This document shows, one piece after another, positions 1 through 8,315 of a DNA stretch of 64,000 bases. Numbering within the stretch: the stretch's first letter is position 1; each line of letters starts with the position of its first letter. The DNA comes from Halomonas sp. THAF5a (GTDB lineage: Bacteria; Pseudomonadota; Gammaproteobacteria; Pseudomonadales; Halomonadaceae). Under the pieces are notes generated by a model. The model saw only the letters and a list, made by a program, of their open reading frames with translations, was not told the DNA's origin and searched no databases. A program made the position numbers and the translations under genes. The stretch is taken from contig NZ_CP045417.1 of the NCBI RefSeq assembly GCF_009363755.1, forward strand, positions 1,860,001 to 1,924,000, given 5' to 3'.

Positions 1-579
1 CACCGGGCCGAAGCGATAGCGCGGGCCGCTGTCCAGGGCCAGCGACAGCCGGGCGCTGTTGGCCCAGGGGCGGATCTCCATGCGTCGTTCGGTGAAGCGC
101 CAGTCGAAGTAGCCGCGCTCGAGGGCCAGGCCGGAGAGCCGGCTGCGCAGCGCATCGAAGGGCGCATGGAGCAGCACATCCCCTTCTTCCTGGGGATAGG
201 CGTCGATGGCGTCCTGGAAGGGTTCGTCGTCGGCGGCACCGCCGGCCAGCTCGAAGGCGAGGCGCTCGATTCGCACCGGCTCGCCGGGATCGATGACGAG
301 GGTCACCTCCTCCGGCGCCTCGGGGTCGTCGAAGCGCGTGCGGATGCTGGGCGAGTAGTAGCCGAAGACCCGCAGGGCCTCGCTGCTGCGTCGCAGCACC
401 TCGCTCTTGAGGCGTTCGGGGCTGTACTGGTCGGCCTCGAGCTCGTCGAGGTAGAGGCGCACGTTCTCGGCCAGTTCGTCATCGACGCCCTCGATCGTCG
501 CGTCGAGGGCCTGGACGCCGGGCGCCAGGCCGAGACTCAGCGTGGCGGCCGCGAGGCGCCTCAATACGCGATGCTCCAT
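1..579 (-). CDS. tamA: TamA outer-membrane assembly factor, N-terminal part (cut by window edge)
   Basis: Reading the minus strand from the ATG at 579 gives 193 residues that run off the left edge. It starts with a signal peptide (MEHRVLRRLAAATLSLGLAP, likely cleaved after GVQA), followed by POTRA-type sequence with the TamA hallmarks FGYYSPSI near residue 75, PGEPVRI near 105 and ERGYFDWRF near 160. TamA is the Omp85-family outer-membrane half of the TamAB translocation module; its C-terminal barrel would lie outside the window. The coiled-coil gene at 603-1448 lies 23 nt upstream on the same strand, so the two are probably cotranscribed. Family assignment is from motif recognition; only the periplasmic part is visible. 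Confidence 0.85.
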   Translation of the reverse strand, partial: MEHRVLRRLAAATLSLGLAPGVQALDATIEGVDDELAENVRLYLDELEADQYSPERLKSEVLRRSSEALRVFGYYSPSIRTRFDDPEAPEEVTLVIDPGEPVRIERLAFELAGGAADDEPFQDAIDAYPQEEGDVLLHAPFDALRSRLSGLALERGYFDWRFTERRMEIRPWANSARLSLALDSGPRYRFGPV

Positions 580-602
580 GGGTATCGGTCCCTGTCGGGG
601 GG

Positions 603-1448
603 TCACTGGCGAAGGGCCTCGAGCTGGGCGCTCAGGGCGAGCTGGGTCTGGCGCAGCTCGCGCAGCCCGGACCCCATCTCGGTCAGGCCGCCGTCCAGCG
701 CTTCCATTCGTTGGCGGATATCATCGCGTGCTCCCGCCGCGGCTTCAACCTGGCCATCGAGCGTCGTCAGCCGATCCTCCAGGCGCTCCAGGCGTTCCCG
801 GAGCGTCGCCATTCCCTCGGTCAACGCCCCGCGGCGCTCGGCCAGCCGCTCGCGGGCCTCTTCGAGGGTCGCCAGCCGCTCGCCTAGGGCCGCACGTCCC
901 TCCCGGCCGGCCCGCTCCAGGGCGTCCAGGGACCTGCGGGTCGCCGCCAGGGTGGCGTCCCGGGTCTCGGCCTCCTCCATGAGCGACGCGAGGCGCTCCT
1001 GCTGTTGTGCCAGGCGCTCCTCGAGGGGGGCGAGCCCCTGAGCCCGGGCGGCCTCGAGGTCGTCGGCGCGCTGGGCGTCGAGTTCACTCCGGAAGGCCGC
1101 CAGGCGGCGGTCGAGCACCGCGTCGACCTCGGCCTCGAGGTTGGAAAGCTCGTCGAGTCGCGACCGCAGGGCCTCGAGGGCCTCTCCCCTGCCCTCCTCG
1201 GCATCGAAGCGCGCGTGGACGTTGGAGAGCTCGCCGCTGACCCGGGAGAGTTCGGCCTGCAGGCGGGTCCGCTCCTGCCAGCCGGCCCAGGCCAGCGCCC
1301 CGCCGGCAGCCACCAGCAGCAGGATGAGCCCCCACAGCGGCCAGACCCGCGGGGGGGCGGGATGACGGGGGCGCGGCGCCGAGAGGCTGGCATCCGGGTC
1401 CGGCACGATCGGTCGGTGGGGCCGGTGGTCATCCGGGTGCTCTGCCAT
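603..1448 (-). CDS. Membrane-anchored coiled-coil protein of unknown function
   Basis: 281 residues from the ATG at 1448, which has an AAGGAG ribosome site; the frame stays open upstream to 1592 but that part looks non-coding. A proline- and histidine-rich cytoplasmic stretch (residues 1-37) precedes one membrane segment (about 38-58, WPLWGLILLLVAAGGALAWAG). The rest is almost continuous heptad-like coiled coil rich in Leu, Glu, Arg and Ala up to the C terminus. No enzyme motif is visible. It lies directly upstream of tamA and divergently from sodB. The shape resembles periplasmic or cell-envelope scaffolding proteins, but I do not recognise a named family. Confidence 0.75.
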   Translation of the reverse strand: MAEHPDDHRPHRPIVPDPDASLSAPRPRHPAPPRVWPLWGLILLLVAAGGALAWAGWQERTRLQAELSRVSGELSNVHARFDAEEGRGEALEALRSRLDELSNLEAEVDAVLDRRLAAFRSELDAQRADDLEAARAQGLAPLEERLAQQQERLASLMEEAETRDATLAATRRSLDALERAGREGRAALGERLATLEEARERLAERRGALTEGMATLRERLERLEDRLTTLDGQVEAAAGARDDIRQRMEALDGGLTEMGSGLRELRQTQLALSAQLEALRQ

Positions 1449-1690
1449 GACGAACTCCTTACTCTCGGGGGATTGGCCGGGCCGCCGGCGCGGTGGCGCG
1501 CAATTGGCGACCCCCGGGCCGAGTGCTATGATGCCGCGGCAGCACCGACACATCGTCCTGATAGTGTAAGGTTTTTTGTGATCGGAACGCACGGCTTCCG
1601 GTCAACCCGAACGGGACGCCTTGAATCCCGACGCCCCGATCCCCACCATGGGGTGTGGTAACGACACCGCTGACGACAAGGAGAGACTCG

Positions 1691-2269
1691 ATGGCATTTG
1701 AACTGCCCGCACTGCCGTACGACAAGAACGCCCTGGAACCGCACATCTCGGCCGAGACCCTCGAGTATCACTACGGCAAGCACCACCAGACCTACGTGAA
1801 CAAGCTCAACGAGCTGACCGAAGGTACCGCCGAGGCGGACAAGTCCCTGGAAGAGATCATCCAGTCCTCCTCCGGCGGCCTGTTCAACCAGGCGGCGCAG
1901 GTCTGGAACCACACTTTCTACTGGCACTGCCTCTCCCCCAACGGCGGCGGCGAGCCGACTGGCGCGCTGGCCGAGGCCATCAACGCCAAGTTCGGCTCCT
2001 TCGAGAAGTTCAAGGAGACCTTCAACGCCCAGGCGGCCGCCAACTTCGGCTCCGGCTGGACCTGGCTGATCAAGACCGATGACGGCGGCGTCGACATCGT
2101 CAACACCAGCAACGCCGACACCCCCATCGCCCACGGCCAGACCCCGCTGCTGACCATCGACGTGTGGGAGCACGCCTACTACATCGACTACCGCAACGCG
2201 CGTCCGAAGTACCTCGAGAACGTCTGGAACGTGCTCAACTGGGACTTCGTCGCCCAGAACTTCGCCTGA
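1691..2269 (+). CDS. sodB: Superoxide dismutase, Fe type
   Basis: 192 residues, the usual SodB length. It converts superoxide to peroxide and oxygen in the cytoplasm. The four metal ligands fall at the canonical places: H27, H74 (NHTFYW), D157 and H161 (DVWEHAYY). The [14 protein letters not shown] segment and Q70 favour iron over manganese. The ATG at 1691 follows an AAGGAGA ribosome site, so the in-frame 12-codon extension upstream is not used. A strong terminator follows at 2294. The 240-nt gap shared with the divergent coiled-coil gene must hold both promoters; I could not pick a convincing -35/-10 pair. Confidence 0.97.
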   Translation: MAFELPALPYDKNALEPHISAETLEYHYGKHHQTYVNKLNELTEGTAEADKSLEEIIQSSSGGLFNQAAQVWNHTFYWHCLSPNGGGEPTGALAEAINAKFGSFEKFKETFNAQAAANFGSGWTWLIKTDDGGVDIVNTSNADTPIAHGQTPLLTIDVWEHAYYIDYRNARPKYLENVWNVLNWDFVAQNFA

Positions 2270-2293
2270 TCCCCTGCGGACTCGCGAACGACA

Positions 2294-2326
2294 ACGGCCC
2301 CGCCATCTGGCGGGGCCGTTTTGTTT
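2294..2326 (+). terminator. Rho-independent terminator of sodB
   Basis: A perfect 12-bp GC-rich stem (ACGGCCCCGCCA paired with TGGCGGGGCCGT) with a 2-nt spacer is followed by a T-rich run, 25 nt after the sodB stop. The stem could also act on the opposing ugd-like transcript that ends at 2350. Confidence 0.9.
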
Positions 2327-2349
2327 CTACTGCTTATGAGAAAGTCGAC

Positions 2350-3639
2350 TCAAGGATCGGCGCGGCGCCCGATGCCCCGGTAGTGCAGCCCCATGTCGGC
2401 GACATGGGCCGGGTCGTAGATGTTGCGGCCATCGAGCAGCAGCTTCTCGCCCAGCAGCGCGCTGAGCCTCGGCCAGTCGGGGTTCCAGTAGGCCTTCCAC
2501 TCGGTGACCAGCATCAGTGCATCGGCGCCCTCGCAGGCCGCCAGCGGGTCGGCGTCGAACACCTGGAGCAGCGGATGCTCGCCGACCTCGGCCAGCACCG
2601 CGGGGATGGCCGCGGGGTCGTGGAGGTGCACCGTCACGCCCTGGGCCCAGAGGGCGCGCAGCAGCGTCAGCACCGGCGCCTGGTCGATGCGCGCCGTGCC
2701 GGGCTTGAAGGCCGCGCCCCACACCGCCACCGTGCGTCCGCCCAGGCGGCCGTGGAAGTGGGACCAGAGCTTGCGGAACAGCGTCTCCTTCTTGTGCTCG
2801 TTGATGTCGAGCACTTGGTCGAGCAGCGCCGAGTGGCGACCGCTCGCCGACTGCACGTGGGCCAGGCGCATCAGGTCGCGGGAGAAGTTGGGACCGCCGA
2901 AGCCGCAGCCGGGATAGAGGTACTCGTAGCCGATGCGCGAATCGGCGCCCATGCCCTGGCGCACATGCTCCACGTCGACGCCGAGGCTGTCGGCGAGCCC
3001 GGCGATCTCGTTCATGTAGCTGATGCGGGTCGCCAGCATGCCGTTGATGGCGAGCTTGGTGAGCTCCGCGGCGCGGCGCGGCATGCGCTGGATCACCTCA
3101 CGGCGACGGTTGAAGGCGCGCAGCAGTTCGCGCACCAGGCGTGCGGCGCGGTCGTCGTCGCAGCCGAGCAGCCAGCGCGAGGGCCGGGTGAAGGTCTCCC
3201 AGGCCCGCCCCTCCTCGAGCAGGTCGGCCAGCGCCACCGCCCGGCAGCCGTCCAGCCGCGCCTCCAGCTGCTCGGTCTCGCCGACCGGGAAGGTGGAGTT
3301 GTTGATGAGCACGGCCCCGGGGCAGAGGCTCGCCATGCGCGTCTCCACGCAGGCGGCGGCGTCCAGGCGCTGGTCGGGCGAGACGGCGAGCCACATCACG
3401 TCGAAGGGGTCATCGCCGAGGGCATCGTCGTCCTGGGACAGTATCCGCAGGCTGCCCTGGGCCAGTCCCTCCTCGAGCCGGCCCATCAGTTCCGGCTCGC
3501 TCAGAAGCCAGCGGCTCTGGGCGAGGGCCGGCCAGTCGGCCGAGGCGTGGGGCAGCCAGGCCACGCGGTGGCCCACCCAGGAGAGCGCGGCCGCGGCGGT
3601 GGCCGCGGCCAGCTCGCTGCCATGGATCAGTACCCGCAT
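2350..3639 (-). CDS. UDP-glucose/nucleotide-sugar dehydrogenase family protein with substituted catalytic cysteine
   Basis: 429 residues from the ATG at 3639, 4 nt after galU. The overall fold of UDP-glucose 6-dehydrogenase is clear: STFPVGETEQL in the NAD domain, the helix KLAINGMLATRISYMNEIAG with the family Lys and Asn, VAVWGAAFKPGTARIDQAP in the C-terminal domain, and LLDGRNIYDP. Two core motifs are degenerate. The N-terminal Rossmann loop reads HGSELAAAT instead of GxGYVG. The active-site block GGxCFPKD reads GGPNFSRD, so the nucleophilic Cys is Asn251. Classical four-electron oxidation to UDP-glucuronate needs that Cys, so this may be a non-catalytic paralogue or may have a different reaction. 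The pairing with galU argues for a UDP-glucose-linked role. Confidence 0.8.
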   Translation of the reverse strand: MRVLIHGSELAAATAAAALSWVGHRVAWLPHASADWPALAQSRWLLSEPELMGRLEEGLAQGSLRILSQDDDALGDDPFDVMWLAVSPDQRLDAAACVETRMASLCPGAVLINNSTFPVGETEQLEARLDGCRAVALADLLEEGRAWETFTRPSRWLLGCDDDRAARLVRELLRAFNRRREVIQRMPRRAAELTKLAINGMLATRISYMNEIAGLADSLGVDVEHVRQGMGADSRIGYEYLYPGCGFGGPNFSRDLMRLAHVQSASGRHSALLDQVLDINEHKKETLFRKLWSHFHGRLGGRTVAVWGAAFKPGTARIDQAPVLTLLRALWAQGVTVHLHDPAAIPAVLAEVGEHPLLQVFDADPLAACEGADALMLVTEWKAYWNPDWPRLSALLGEKLLLDGRNIYDPAHVADMGLHYRGIGRRADP

Positions 3640-3643
3640 CGCC

Positions 3644-4534
3644 TCACTCCTCGTCCGCGTAGCGCGCGAGCAGCTCGCGGAAGCCCTGCCCGTAGCGGGC
3701 GTGGCGACGGCCGTAGGCGAGGATCGCCTCCAGGTAGCCGAGCTGGTGGCCGCAGTCGTAGGTCTTGCCCTGCATGCGGAAGGCATCGACGCCCTCCTCG
3801 CGGCGCAGGGTCTCGATGGCATCGGTGAGCTGGATCTCGTTGCCGGCCCCCGGCGGCGTCTCGGCGAGCAGCGGGAAGATGCGCCCGGGCAGCACGTAGC
3901 GGCCGATCACGGCGAGATCCGAAGGCGCCTCGTCCACCGGCGGCTTCTCGACCACGCCGGCGATGGGGCGGGACTCGCCCGGGCCCGGCAGCTCGCCGCC
4001 GGTATCGACGATGCCGTACTTGTGGACCATGGCGTGGGGCACCTCCTCCACCATCAGCTGGCTGTGGCCGGTCGACTCGAAGGAGGCGATCATGCCGGCC
4101 AGGTCATTACGCGCCAGGCCCGCATCATCGACCAGCACGTCCGGCAGCAGCACGGCGAAGGGCTCGTCGTCGCCGATCACCGGGCGGGCACAGAGCACGG
4201 CGTGGCCGAGGCCCAGCGGTTCGGGCTGGCGCACGCTGATGATGTTGACGTCGGCCGGCACGATGGAGCGCAGCTCCTCGAGCAGGTCGGTCTTGCCCTT
4301 GGCCTCGAGACTCGCCTCGAGCTCGAAGTGCTTGTCGAAGTGGTTCTCGATGGCGCTCTTGGTGCCGTGGGTCACCAGCACGATGTCGCGGATCCCCGCG
4401 GCCACGGCCTCCTGGACGACATACTGGATCACCGGTCGGTCGACGATGGTGATCATCTCCTTGGGGATGGCCTTAGAGGCCGGGAGACAGCGCGTGCCGA
4501 AGCCGGCAACGGGAAGAACGGCCTTGTGGATCAT
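3644..4534 (-). CDS. galU: UTP-glucose-1-phosphate uridylyltransferase
   Basis: 296 residues starting at the ATG at 4534, preceded by AGGGAC. It makes UDP-glucose from UTP and glucose 1-phosphate, the precursor for many envelope glycans. The nucleotide-binding loop GFGTRCLPASKAIPKEM sits near the N terminus; DRPVIQYVVQEA, GLGHAVLCA, the VEKPPVDEAPS block and the GNEIQLTDAI block follow in GalU order. The downstream neighbour is the UDP-sugar dehydrogenase-like gene, 4 nt away, so the pair is an operon. Its product could feed the glycosyltransferase locus at the right end of the window. Confidence 0.96.
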   Translation of the reverse strand: MIHKAVLPVAGFGTRCLPASKAIPKEMITIVDRPVIQYVVQEAVAAGIRDIVLVTHGTKSAIENHFDKHFELEASLEAKGKTDLLEELRSIVPADVNIISVRQPEPLGLGHAVLCARPVIGDDEPFAVLLPDVLVDDAGLARNDLAGMIASFESTGHSQLMVEEVPHAMVHKYGIVDTGGELPGPGESRPIAGVVEKPPVDEAPSDLAVIGRYVLPGRIFPLLAETPPGAGNEIQLTDAIETLRREEGVDAFRMQGKTYDCGHQLGYLEAILAYGRRHARYGQGFRELLARYADEE

Positions 4535-4672
4535 GGTGAGGTCCCTGTCACGGTGGAGGTGGCTCGCCGGAAAGCGTGGGAATGCCCTCCGGGGAGCGGG
4601 TACAATGGCCATGATACCGAACCCAGACCGGCCTGACAGCGTGTCGGGTAGGCGACATCAGGGAGAGAGCAG

Positions 4673-5398
4673 ATGAGCGCAAGCCACGCGCAAGCAGGCA
4701 ACGTCGACCAGGCGGAGATCGCCAAGTTCGAGGCCCTGGCCGACCGCTGGTGGGATCCGCACGGGGAGTTCAAGCCACTTCACGACATCAACCCCCTGCG
4801 GCTGGAATTCATCGATGCGCGCTCGGGCCTCGCCGGGCGGCGCGTGCTGGACGTCGGCTGTGGCGGCGGCATCCTCGCCGAGGCCATGGCACAGCGTGGC
4901 GCCGAGGTCACCGGCATCGACCTGGGCGAGGCGCCGCTGGCCGTGGCCCGACTGCATGCCCGGGAGCAGGATGTCGACGTCGACTATCGCCACATCGGCG
5001 CCGAGGCGATGGCCGAGGCGCATCCCGGCGAGTTCGACGTGGTCACCTGCCTGGAGATGCTCGAGCACGTGCCCGATCCCGCCTCGGTGGTGCGCGCCTG
5101 CGCGGCCCTGGTGAAGCCCGGCGGGCAGGTGTTCTTCTCGACCCTCAACCGCACGCCCAAGGCCTATGCGCTGGCGGTGGTCGGCGCCGAGTACGTCATG
5201 CGCCTGCTGCCCCGCGGCACCCACGACTATAGCCGCTTCATCCGGCCCTCGGAGCTGGCCGGCTGGTGTCGCGAGGCGGGCCTCGCCGTGCGCGAACAGA
5301 ACGGCCTGGTGTATCACCCGATCACCCGCCAATTTTCGCTCTCGACGCGGGATGTCTCGGTCAACTACCTGATGCACTGTCGCCGGGAGACGACATGA
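4673..5398 (+). CDS. ubiG: Ubiquinone biosynthesis O-methyltransferase
   Basis: 241 residues, close to the usual UbiG size. It performs the two SAM-dependent O-methylations of ubiquinone synthesis. The N-terminal [20 protein letters not shown] block is diagnostic for UbiG; the SAM loop [13 protein letters not shown] follows near residue 60, then [11 protein letters not shown] and the membrane-facing [20 protein letters not shown] stretch. A GGGAGAGAG site precedes the ATG. The stop overlaps the mupP start by 4 nt (ATGA), so the two are translationally coupled, the same pairing as in Pseudomonas. Confidence 0.97.
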   Translation: MSASHAQAGNVDQAEIAKFEALADRWWDPHGEFKPLHDINPLRLEFIDARSGLAGRRVLDVGCGGGILAEAMAQRGAEVTGIDLGEAPLAVARLHAREQDVDVDYRHIGAEAMAEAHPGEFDVVTCLEMLEHVPDPASVVRACAALVKPGGQVFFSTLNRTPKAYALAVVGAEYVMRLLPRGTHDYSRFIRPSELAGWCREAGLAVREQNGLVYHPITRQFSLSTRDVSVNYLMHCRRETT

Positions 5399-6078
5399 TG
5401 GTCACGCGGCGCCCCGAGGCCCTGCTCTTCGACCTGGACGGCACCCTGGTGGACACCGCACCGGACCTGGCCCGGGCGACCAACGCCCTGCGCGAGCACC
5501 ACGGCCTGCCCGCCCTGCCCTATGCGCCGATTCGCGCCCAGGTCTCCAACGGCGGCAGCGCCCTGGTGACCCTGGCGCTGGGCCTCGAGAAGCAGGCCCC
5601 GGGCCACGATGCGGCACGCACCTTCCTGCTCGAGGCCTACGGCCAGTCGGTGGCCGAGGAGAGCCGCGTCTTCCCCCCGCTGGACCGCCTGCTGGACGCC
5701 TGGGAGGCCCGCCAGGGTCCCTGGGGCATCGTCACCAACAAGCCCCGCGCCTACGCCGAGCCCCTGGTCGAGGCGCTGGGGCTGACCCCCGGGGTGTTGC
5801 TCTGCGCCGACGACCTGCCGGTCAAGAAACCCGACCCCGCCCCGCTTGTCGAGGCGGCCCGTCGCCTGGCGGCCATGCCCGGGCGCTGCTGGTACATCGG
5901 CGATCACCTGCGCGACATGCAGGCGGCCCGGGCGGCCGGCATGGCCGCCGTGGCGGTGGGCTATGGCTATATCGGGGCGGAGGACGACTACCGGCGCTGG
6001 CCGGCCGATCTCTGGTTCGAGACCGCCGAGGCGCTGACCGCGGCCCTGCTGGAGGAGGCGGGCGCGTGCCCCGCCTGA
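5395..6078 (+). CDS. mupP: HAD-family phosphatase, probable N-acetylmuramic acid 6-phosphate phosphatase
   Basis: 227 residues. HAD motif I is DLDGTLVDT near the N terminus (nucleophile and acid Asp13/Asp15), motif II is in IVTNKP, motif III in VKKPDP, motif IV in [12 protein letters not shown]. It belongs to the phosphoglycolate-phosphatase-like subgroup. In Pseudomonas the gene next to ubiG with this layout is MupP, which removes phosphate from MurNAc-6-P in peptidoglycan recycling; I transfer the name from that synteny, so Gph-type activity remains possible. The start is either of two tandem ATGs (5395 or 5398); 5395 overlaps the ubiG stop. Confidence 0.82.
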   Translation: MMVTRRPEALLFDLDGTLVDTAPDLARATNALREHHGLPALPYAPIRAQVSNGGSALVTLALGLEKQAPGHDAARTFLLEAYGQSVAEESRVFPPLDRLLDAWEARQGPWGIVTNKPRAYAEPLVEALGLTPGVLLCADDLPVKKPDPAPLVEAARRLAAMPGRCWYIGDHLRDMQAARAAGMAAVAVGYGYIGAEDDYRRWPADLWFETAEALTAALLEEAGACPA

Positions 6079-6107
6079 GCCCTGACGGGCTCCCGCCCCG
6101 ATACGAC

Positions 6108-6140
6108 GAAGCCCTCGCGCCTTGCCGGCACGAGGGCTTC
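6108..6140. terminator. Bidirectional terminator between mupP and yciK
   Basis: GAAGCCCTCG and CGAGGGCTTC form a perfect 10-bp stem around a 13-nt loop in the 109-nt gap between two convergent genes. The tail TTGCTC is only moderately T-rich. Placement between convergent stops supports a role for both strands. Confidence 0.75.
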
Positions 6141-6187
6141 TTGCTCATGGCCTCGCCGTGTCGTTCGGCCCTTGAGTGCGCGGTGCG

Positions 6188-6952
6188 TCAGGTCCCCTTG
6201 GGCGGCTGGGCGTCGAACTGCTCGCCGTTGTGGCCCTGGCTCTCCGGACCCATCAGCCACAGGTAGGTCGGCATGATCGCCTCGGGGGAGCGCAGGGCCT
6301 GGGCGTCCTCGCCCGGGTAGGCGGTCTTGCGCATGGCGGTGCGCGTCGCCCCTGGGTTGAGGCTGTTGACGCGCAGCGTACCCAGGTGGTCGACCTCGTC
6401 GGCCAGCACCTGGACGAAGCCCTCGGTGGCGAACTTGGAGACCGAGTAGGCGCCCCAGTAGGCGCGGCCGCGGCGCCCCACGCTCGACGAGGTGAACACC
6501 ACCGAGGCATCCGGGGAGCTCTTGAGCAGCGGCAGCAGCGCCTGGGTCATCCAGATCGGGCCGTTGATATTGACCTGCATCACCTGCTCCCAGAGCTCGG
6601 GATTGTACTGCTCGAAGGGCGTGAGGCGGCCCAGCATGCCGGCGTTGTGCAGGATGCCGTCGAGGCGGCCGAACTCCTTGTCGAGGGTCTCGGCCATGTC
6701 GTGGTAGTCCTTGAGCGCGGCGCCCTCGAGGTTGAGCGGGAAGATCGCCGGCTGGGGGCCGCCGGCGGCCTCTATCTCGTCGTAGACCTTCTCCAGCTTG
6801 GCGATGGTCCGCCCGAGCAGGATCACGGTGGCGCCATGCCGGGCGAAGCTGAGCGCCGCGGCCCGACCGATGCCGTCGCCGGCACCGGTGACCAGGATGA
6901 TGCGGCCGTCGAGCAGGTCGGCCGCGGGTTGATAGTCGATCTTGCAGGTCAT
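6188..6952 (-). CDS. yciK: YciK-type short-chain dehydrogenase
   Basis: 254 residues with the SDR cofactor loop VTGAGDGIGRAAA, the NNAG-equivalent LHNAG, the catalytic FTSSS serine and the YSVSK tyrosine/lysine pair. The sequence after the active site (SLNPGATRTAMRKTAYPGED) is typical of the YciK family, whose substrate is not settled. It is convergent with mupP; the same ubiG-mupP-yciK group is found in Pseudomonas, though there the orientation differs. Its start is 8 nt after the cpoB stop, so it may be read from the Tol-Pal operon. Confidence 0.9.
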   Translation of the reverse strand: MTCKIDYQPAADLLDGRIILVTGAGDGIGRAAALSFARHGATVILLGRTIAKLEKVYDEIEAAGGPQPAIFPLNLEGAALKDYHDMAETLDKEFGRLDGILHNAGMLGRLTPFEQYNPELWEQVMQVNINGPIWMTQALLPLLKSSPDASVVFTSSSVGRRGRAYWGAYSVSKFATEGFVQVLADEVDHLGTLRVNSLNPGATRTAMRKTAYPGEDAQALRSPEAIMPTYLWLMGPESQGHNGEQFDAQPPKGT

Positions 6953-6961
6953 CTCGCGTCC

Positions 6962-7729
6962 TCAGTTGCCCGTCTGGCGAAGGAAGTCGTCGGCCAGTCC
7001 GGCGGCGCTGCTGTCGGGGTGCTCCTCGCGCACCCGCTCGAGCAGGGCGCGGCTCTCTTCCGGGCGCCCGCGGCGCGCCTCGAGCAGGCCCAGCTTGTAG
7101 AGGGCGTCCGGCACCTTGCTGCTCTCGGGGAAGTCCTCGAGCACCCGGCGGAAGGCCGCCTCGGCCGGCTCCAGGTTGGACTCGGCCGAGTGCAGCTCGC
7201 CCAGCCAGTAGTAGGCGTTGGCGGTGAGCCGGGTGTCCGGGTACTGGTCGACGAAGGCCTCGAAGGCGCGGATCGCCTCGCCGAACTCGCGGGCCTGGAC
7301 GTGAGCGAAGGCGGCCTGGTAGGCCTGCTGGGTGCCGGCCGCGTCGCCGCTCGGCGAAGGCGTCTCGGCCACCTCGCGGGCGCTCTGCTCGTCCACGGGC
7401 GGGGTGGCCTGATCGACGCCGCCGCCCGCCGCCATCAGGCGATCCTCGATGTCCAGGTACTGCTGTCGGGTCTGGCGACGCAGCTGCTCGAGCTGGTGGC
7501 GAAGCTCCTCCACCTGCCCGCGCAGCTGGCGGATCTCCTCCTGGTGCTGCTGCACCTGGTTGAAGATCACCAGGCTGCCGCCGGCCTCCTCGCGGGTCGC
7601 CGTCTGGCTGTAGAAGCCCCCGCCCCGCTGGCTCTCGGTGAGGTCCTCGATCACTGGCTGCTGTGCCGCAACGGTCAGCGGGAGCACCAGGGCTCCCGCG
7701 CCGCACAGTCTCTTCAGACCGTGTCTCAT
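6962..7729 (-). CDS. cpoB: Cell division coordinator CpoB (YbgF)
   Basis: 255 residues from the ATG at 7729 (GGGAG site upstream). A signal peptide ending AAQQ precedes a short coiled coil (QVQQHQEEIRQLRGQVEELR region, about residues 50-90), a Pro/Ser linker and three TPR repeats (YQAAFAHVQAREFGEAI, AYYWLGELHSAESNLEPA, DALYKLGLLEARRGRPEE). This is the known CpoB build: a periplasmic trimer that links PBP1B to Tol-Pal during constriction. It is the last member of the tol-pal cluster. Confidence 0.95.
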   Translation of the reverse strand: MRHGLKRLCGAGALVLPLTVAAQQPVIEDLTESQRGGGFYSQTATREEAGGSLVIFNQVQQHQEEIRQLRGQVEELRHQLEQLRRQTRQQYLDIEDRLMAAGGGVDQATPPVDEQSAREVAETPSPSGDAAGTQQAYQAAFAHVQAREFGEAIRAFEAFVDQYPDTRLTANAYYWLGELHSAESNLEPAEAAFRRVLEDFPESSKVPDALYKLGLLEARRGRPEESRALLERVREEHPDSSAAGLADDFLRQTGN

Positions 7730-7758
7730 GACGTTCTCCCTCGTCGTGTGGGCCCGGC

Positions 7759-8292
7759 TCAGTAGGCGAAGACCACCCGACGGTTCTGGGCGTAGGCCTG
7801 CTCGTTCGCGCCGCGCGCCGCGGGCCGCTCCTCGCCGTAGCTCACCACCTCGACCTGGGAGGGGGAGACGCCCTGGACGTTGAGATAGCGCTCCACGGAG
7901 CCGGCACGACGCTCGCCCAGCGCCAGGTTGTACTCGCGGGTGCCACGCTCGTCGGTGTGGCCCTGCAGGATCACCGTGGCACTGGGGTTGGCGCGCAGGA
8001 ACCGGGCATGCGCGGTGAGCACCGGCTCGAACTCGCTGCGGATGGCGTCGCTGTCGTATTCGAAGTAGATGGTGCGGGTCGCCGGGATACGACCGTCGGC
8101 GTCGGCCATCTGGCCGGCGCGGTCGCCGCTGACGCCGCTGCCACCGGCGGTACCGGTGGAGACGCCACCATTCGCGCCGCCGAGGCCACCCTCCAGGTCG
8201 CCCTCCTGGCTGCCACCCGTGCTGGAACAACCGGCCACGACGGCCAGGGAAAGGGCGATGGCCAGGGTTCTGGCGTGGGACTTGAGCTGCAT
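7759..8292 (-). CDS. pal: Peptidoglycan-associated lipoprotein
   Basis: 177 residues from the ATG at 8292 with an AGGAG site. The lipobox LAVVAGC puts the lipidated Cys at residue 22. A glycine/serine-rich linker of about 50 residues leads into an OmpA-like peptidoglycan-binding domain with GHTDERGTREYNLALGERRA. Pal is anchored in the outer membrane inner leaflet, binds peptidoglycan and is moved by TolB. The Gly-rich linker is longer than in E. coli Pal. Order tolB-pal-cpoB is standard. Confidence 0.97.
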   Translation of the reverse strand: MQLKSHARTLAIALSLAVVAGCSSTGGSQEGDLEGGLGGANGGVSTGTAGGSGVSGDRAGQMADADGRIPATRTIYFEYDSDAIRSEFEPVLTAHARFLRANPSATVILQGHTDERGTREYNLALGERRAGSVERYLNVQGVSPSQVEVVSYGEERPAARGANEQAYAQNRRVVFAY

Positions 8293-8315
8293 CGTGTAAC
8301 TCCTTTTGGGGGACA

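Noticed and set aside
5988..7706. Minus-strand 572-codon frame over yciK and cpoB
   Set aside because: Out-of-frame, Arg/Gly/Pro-rich translation overlapping two well-supported genes.
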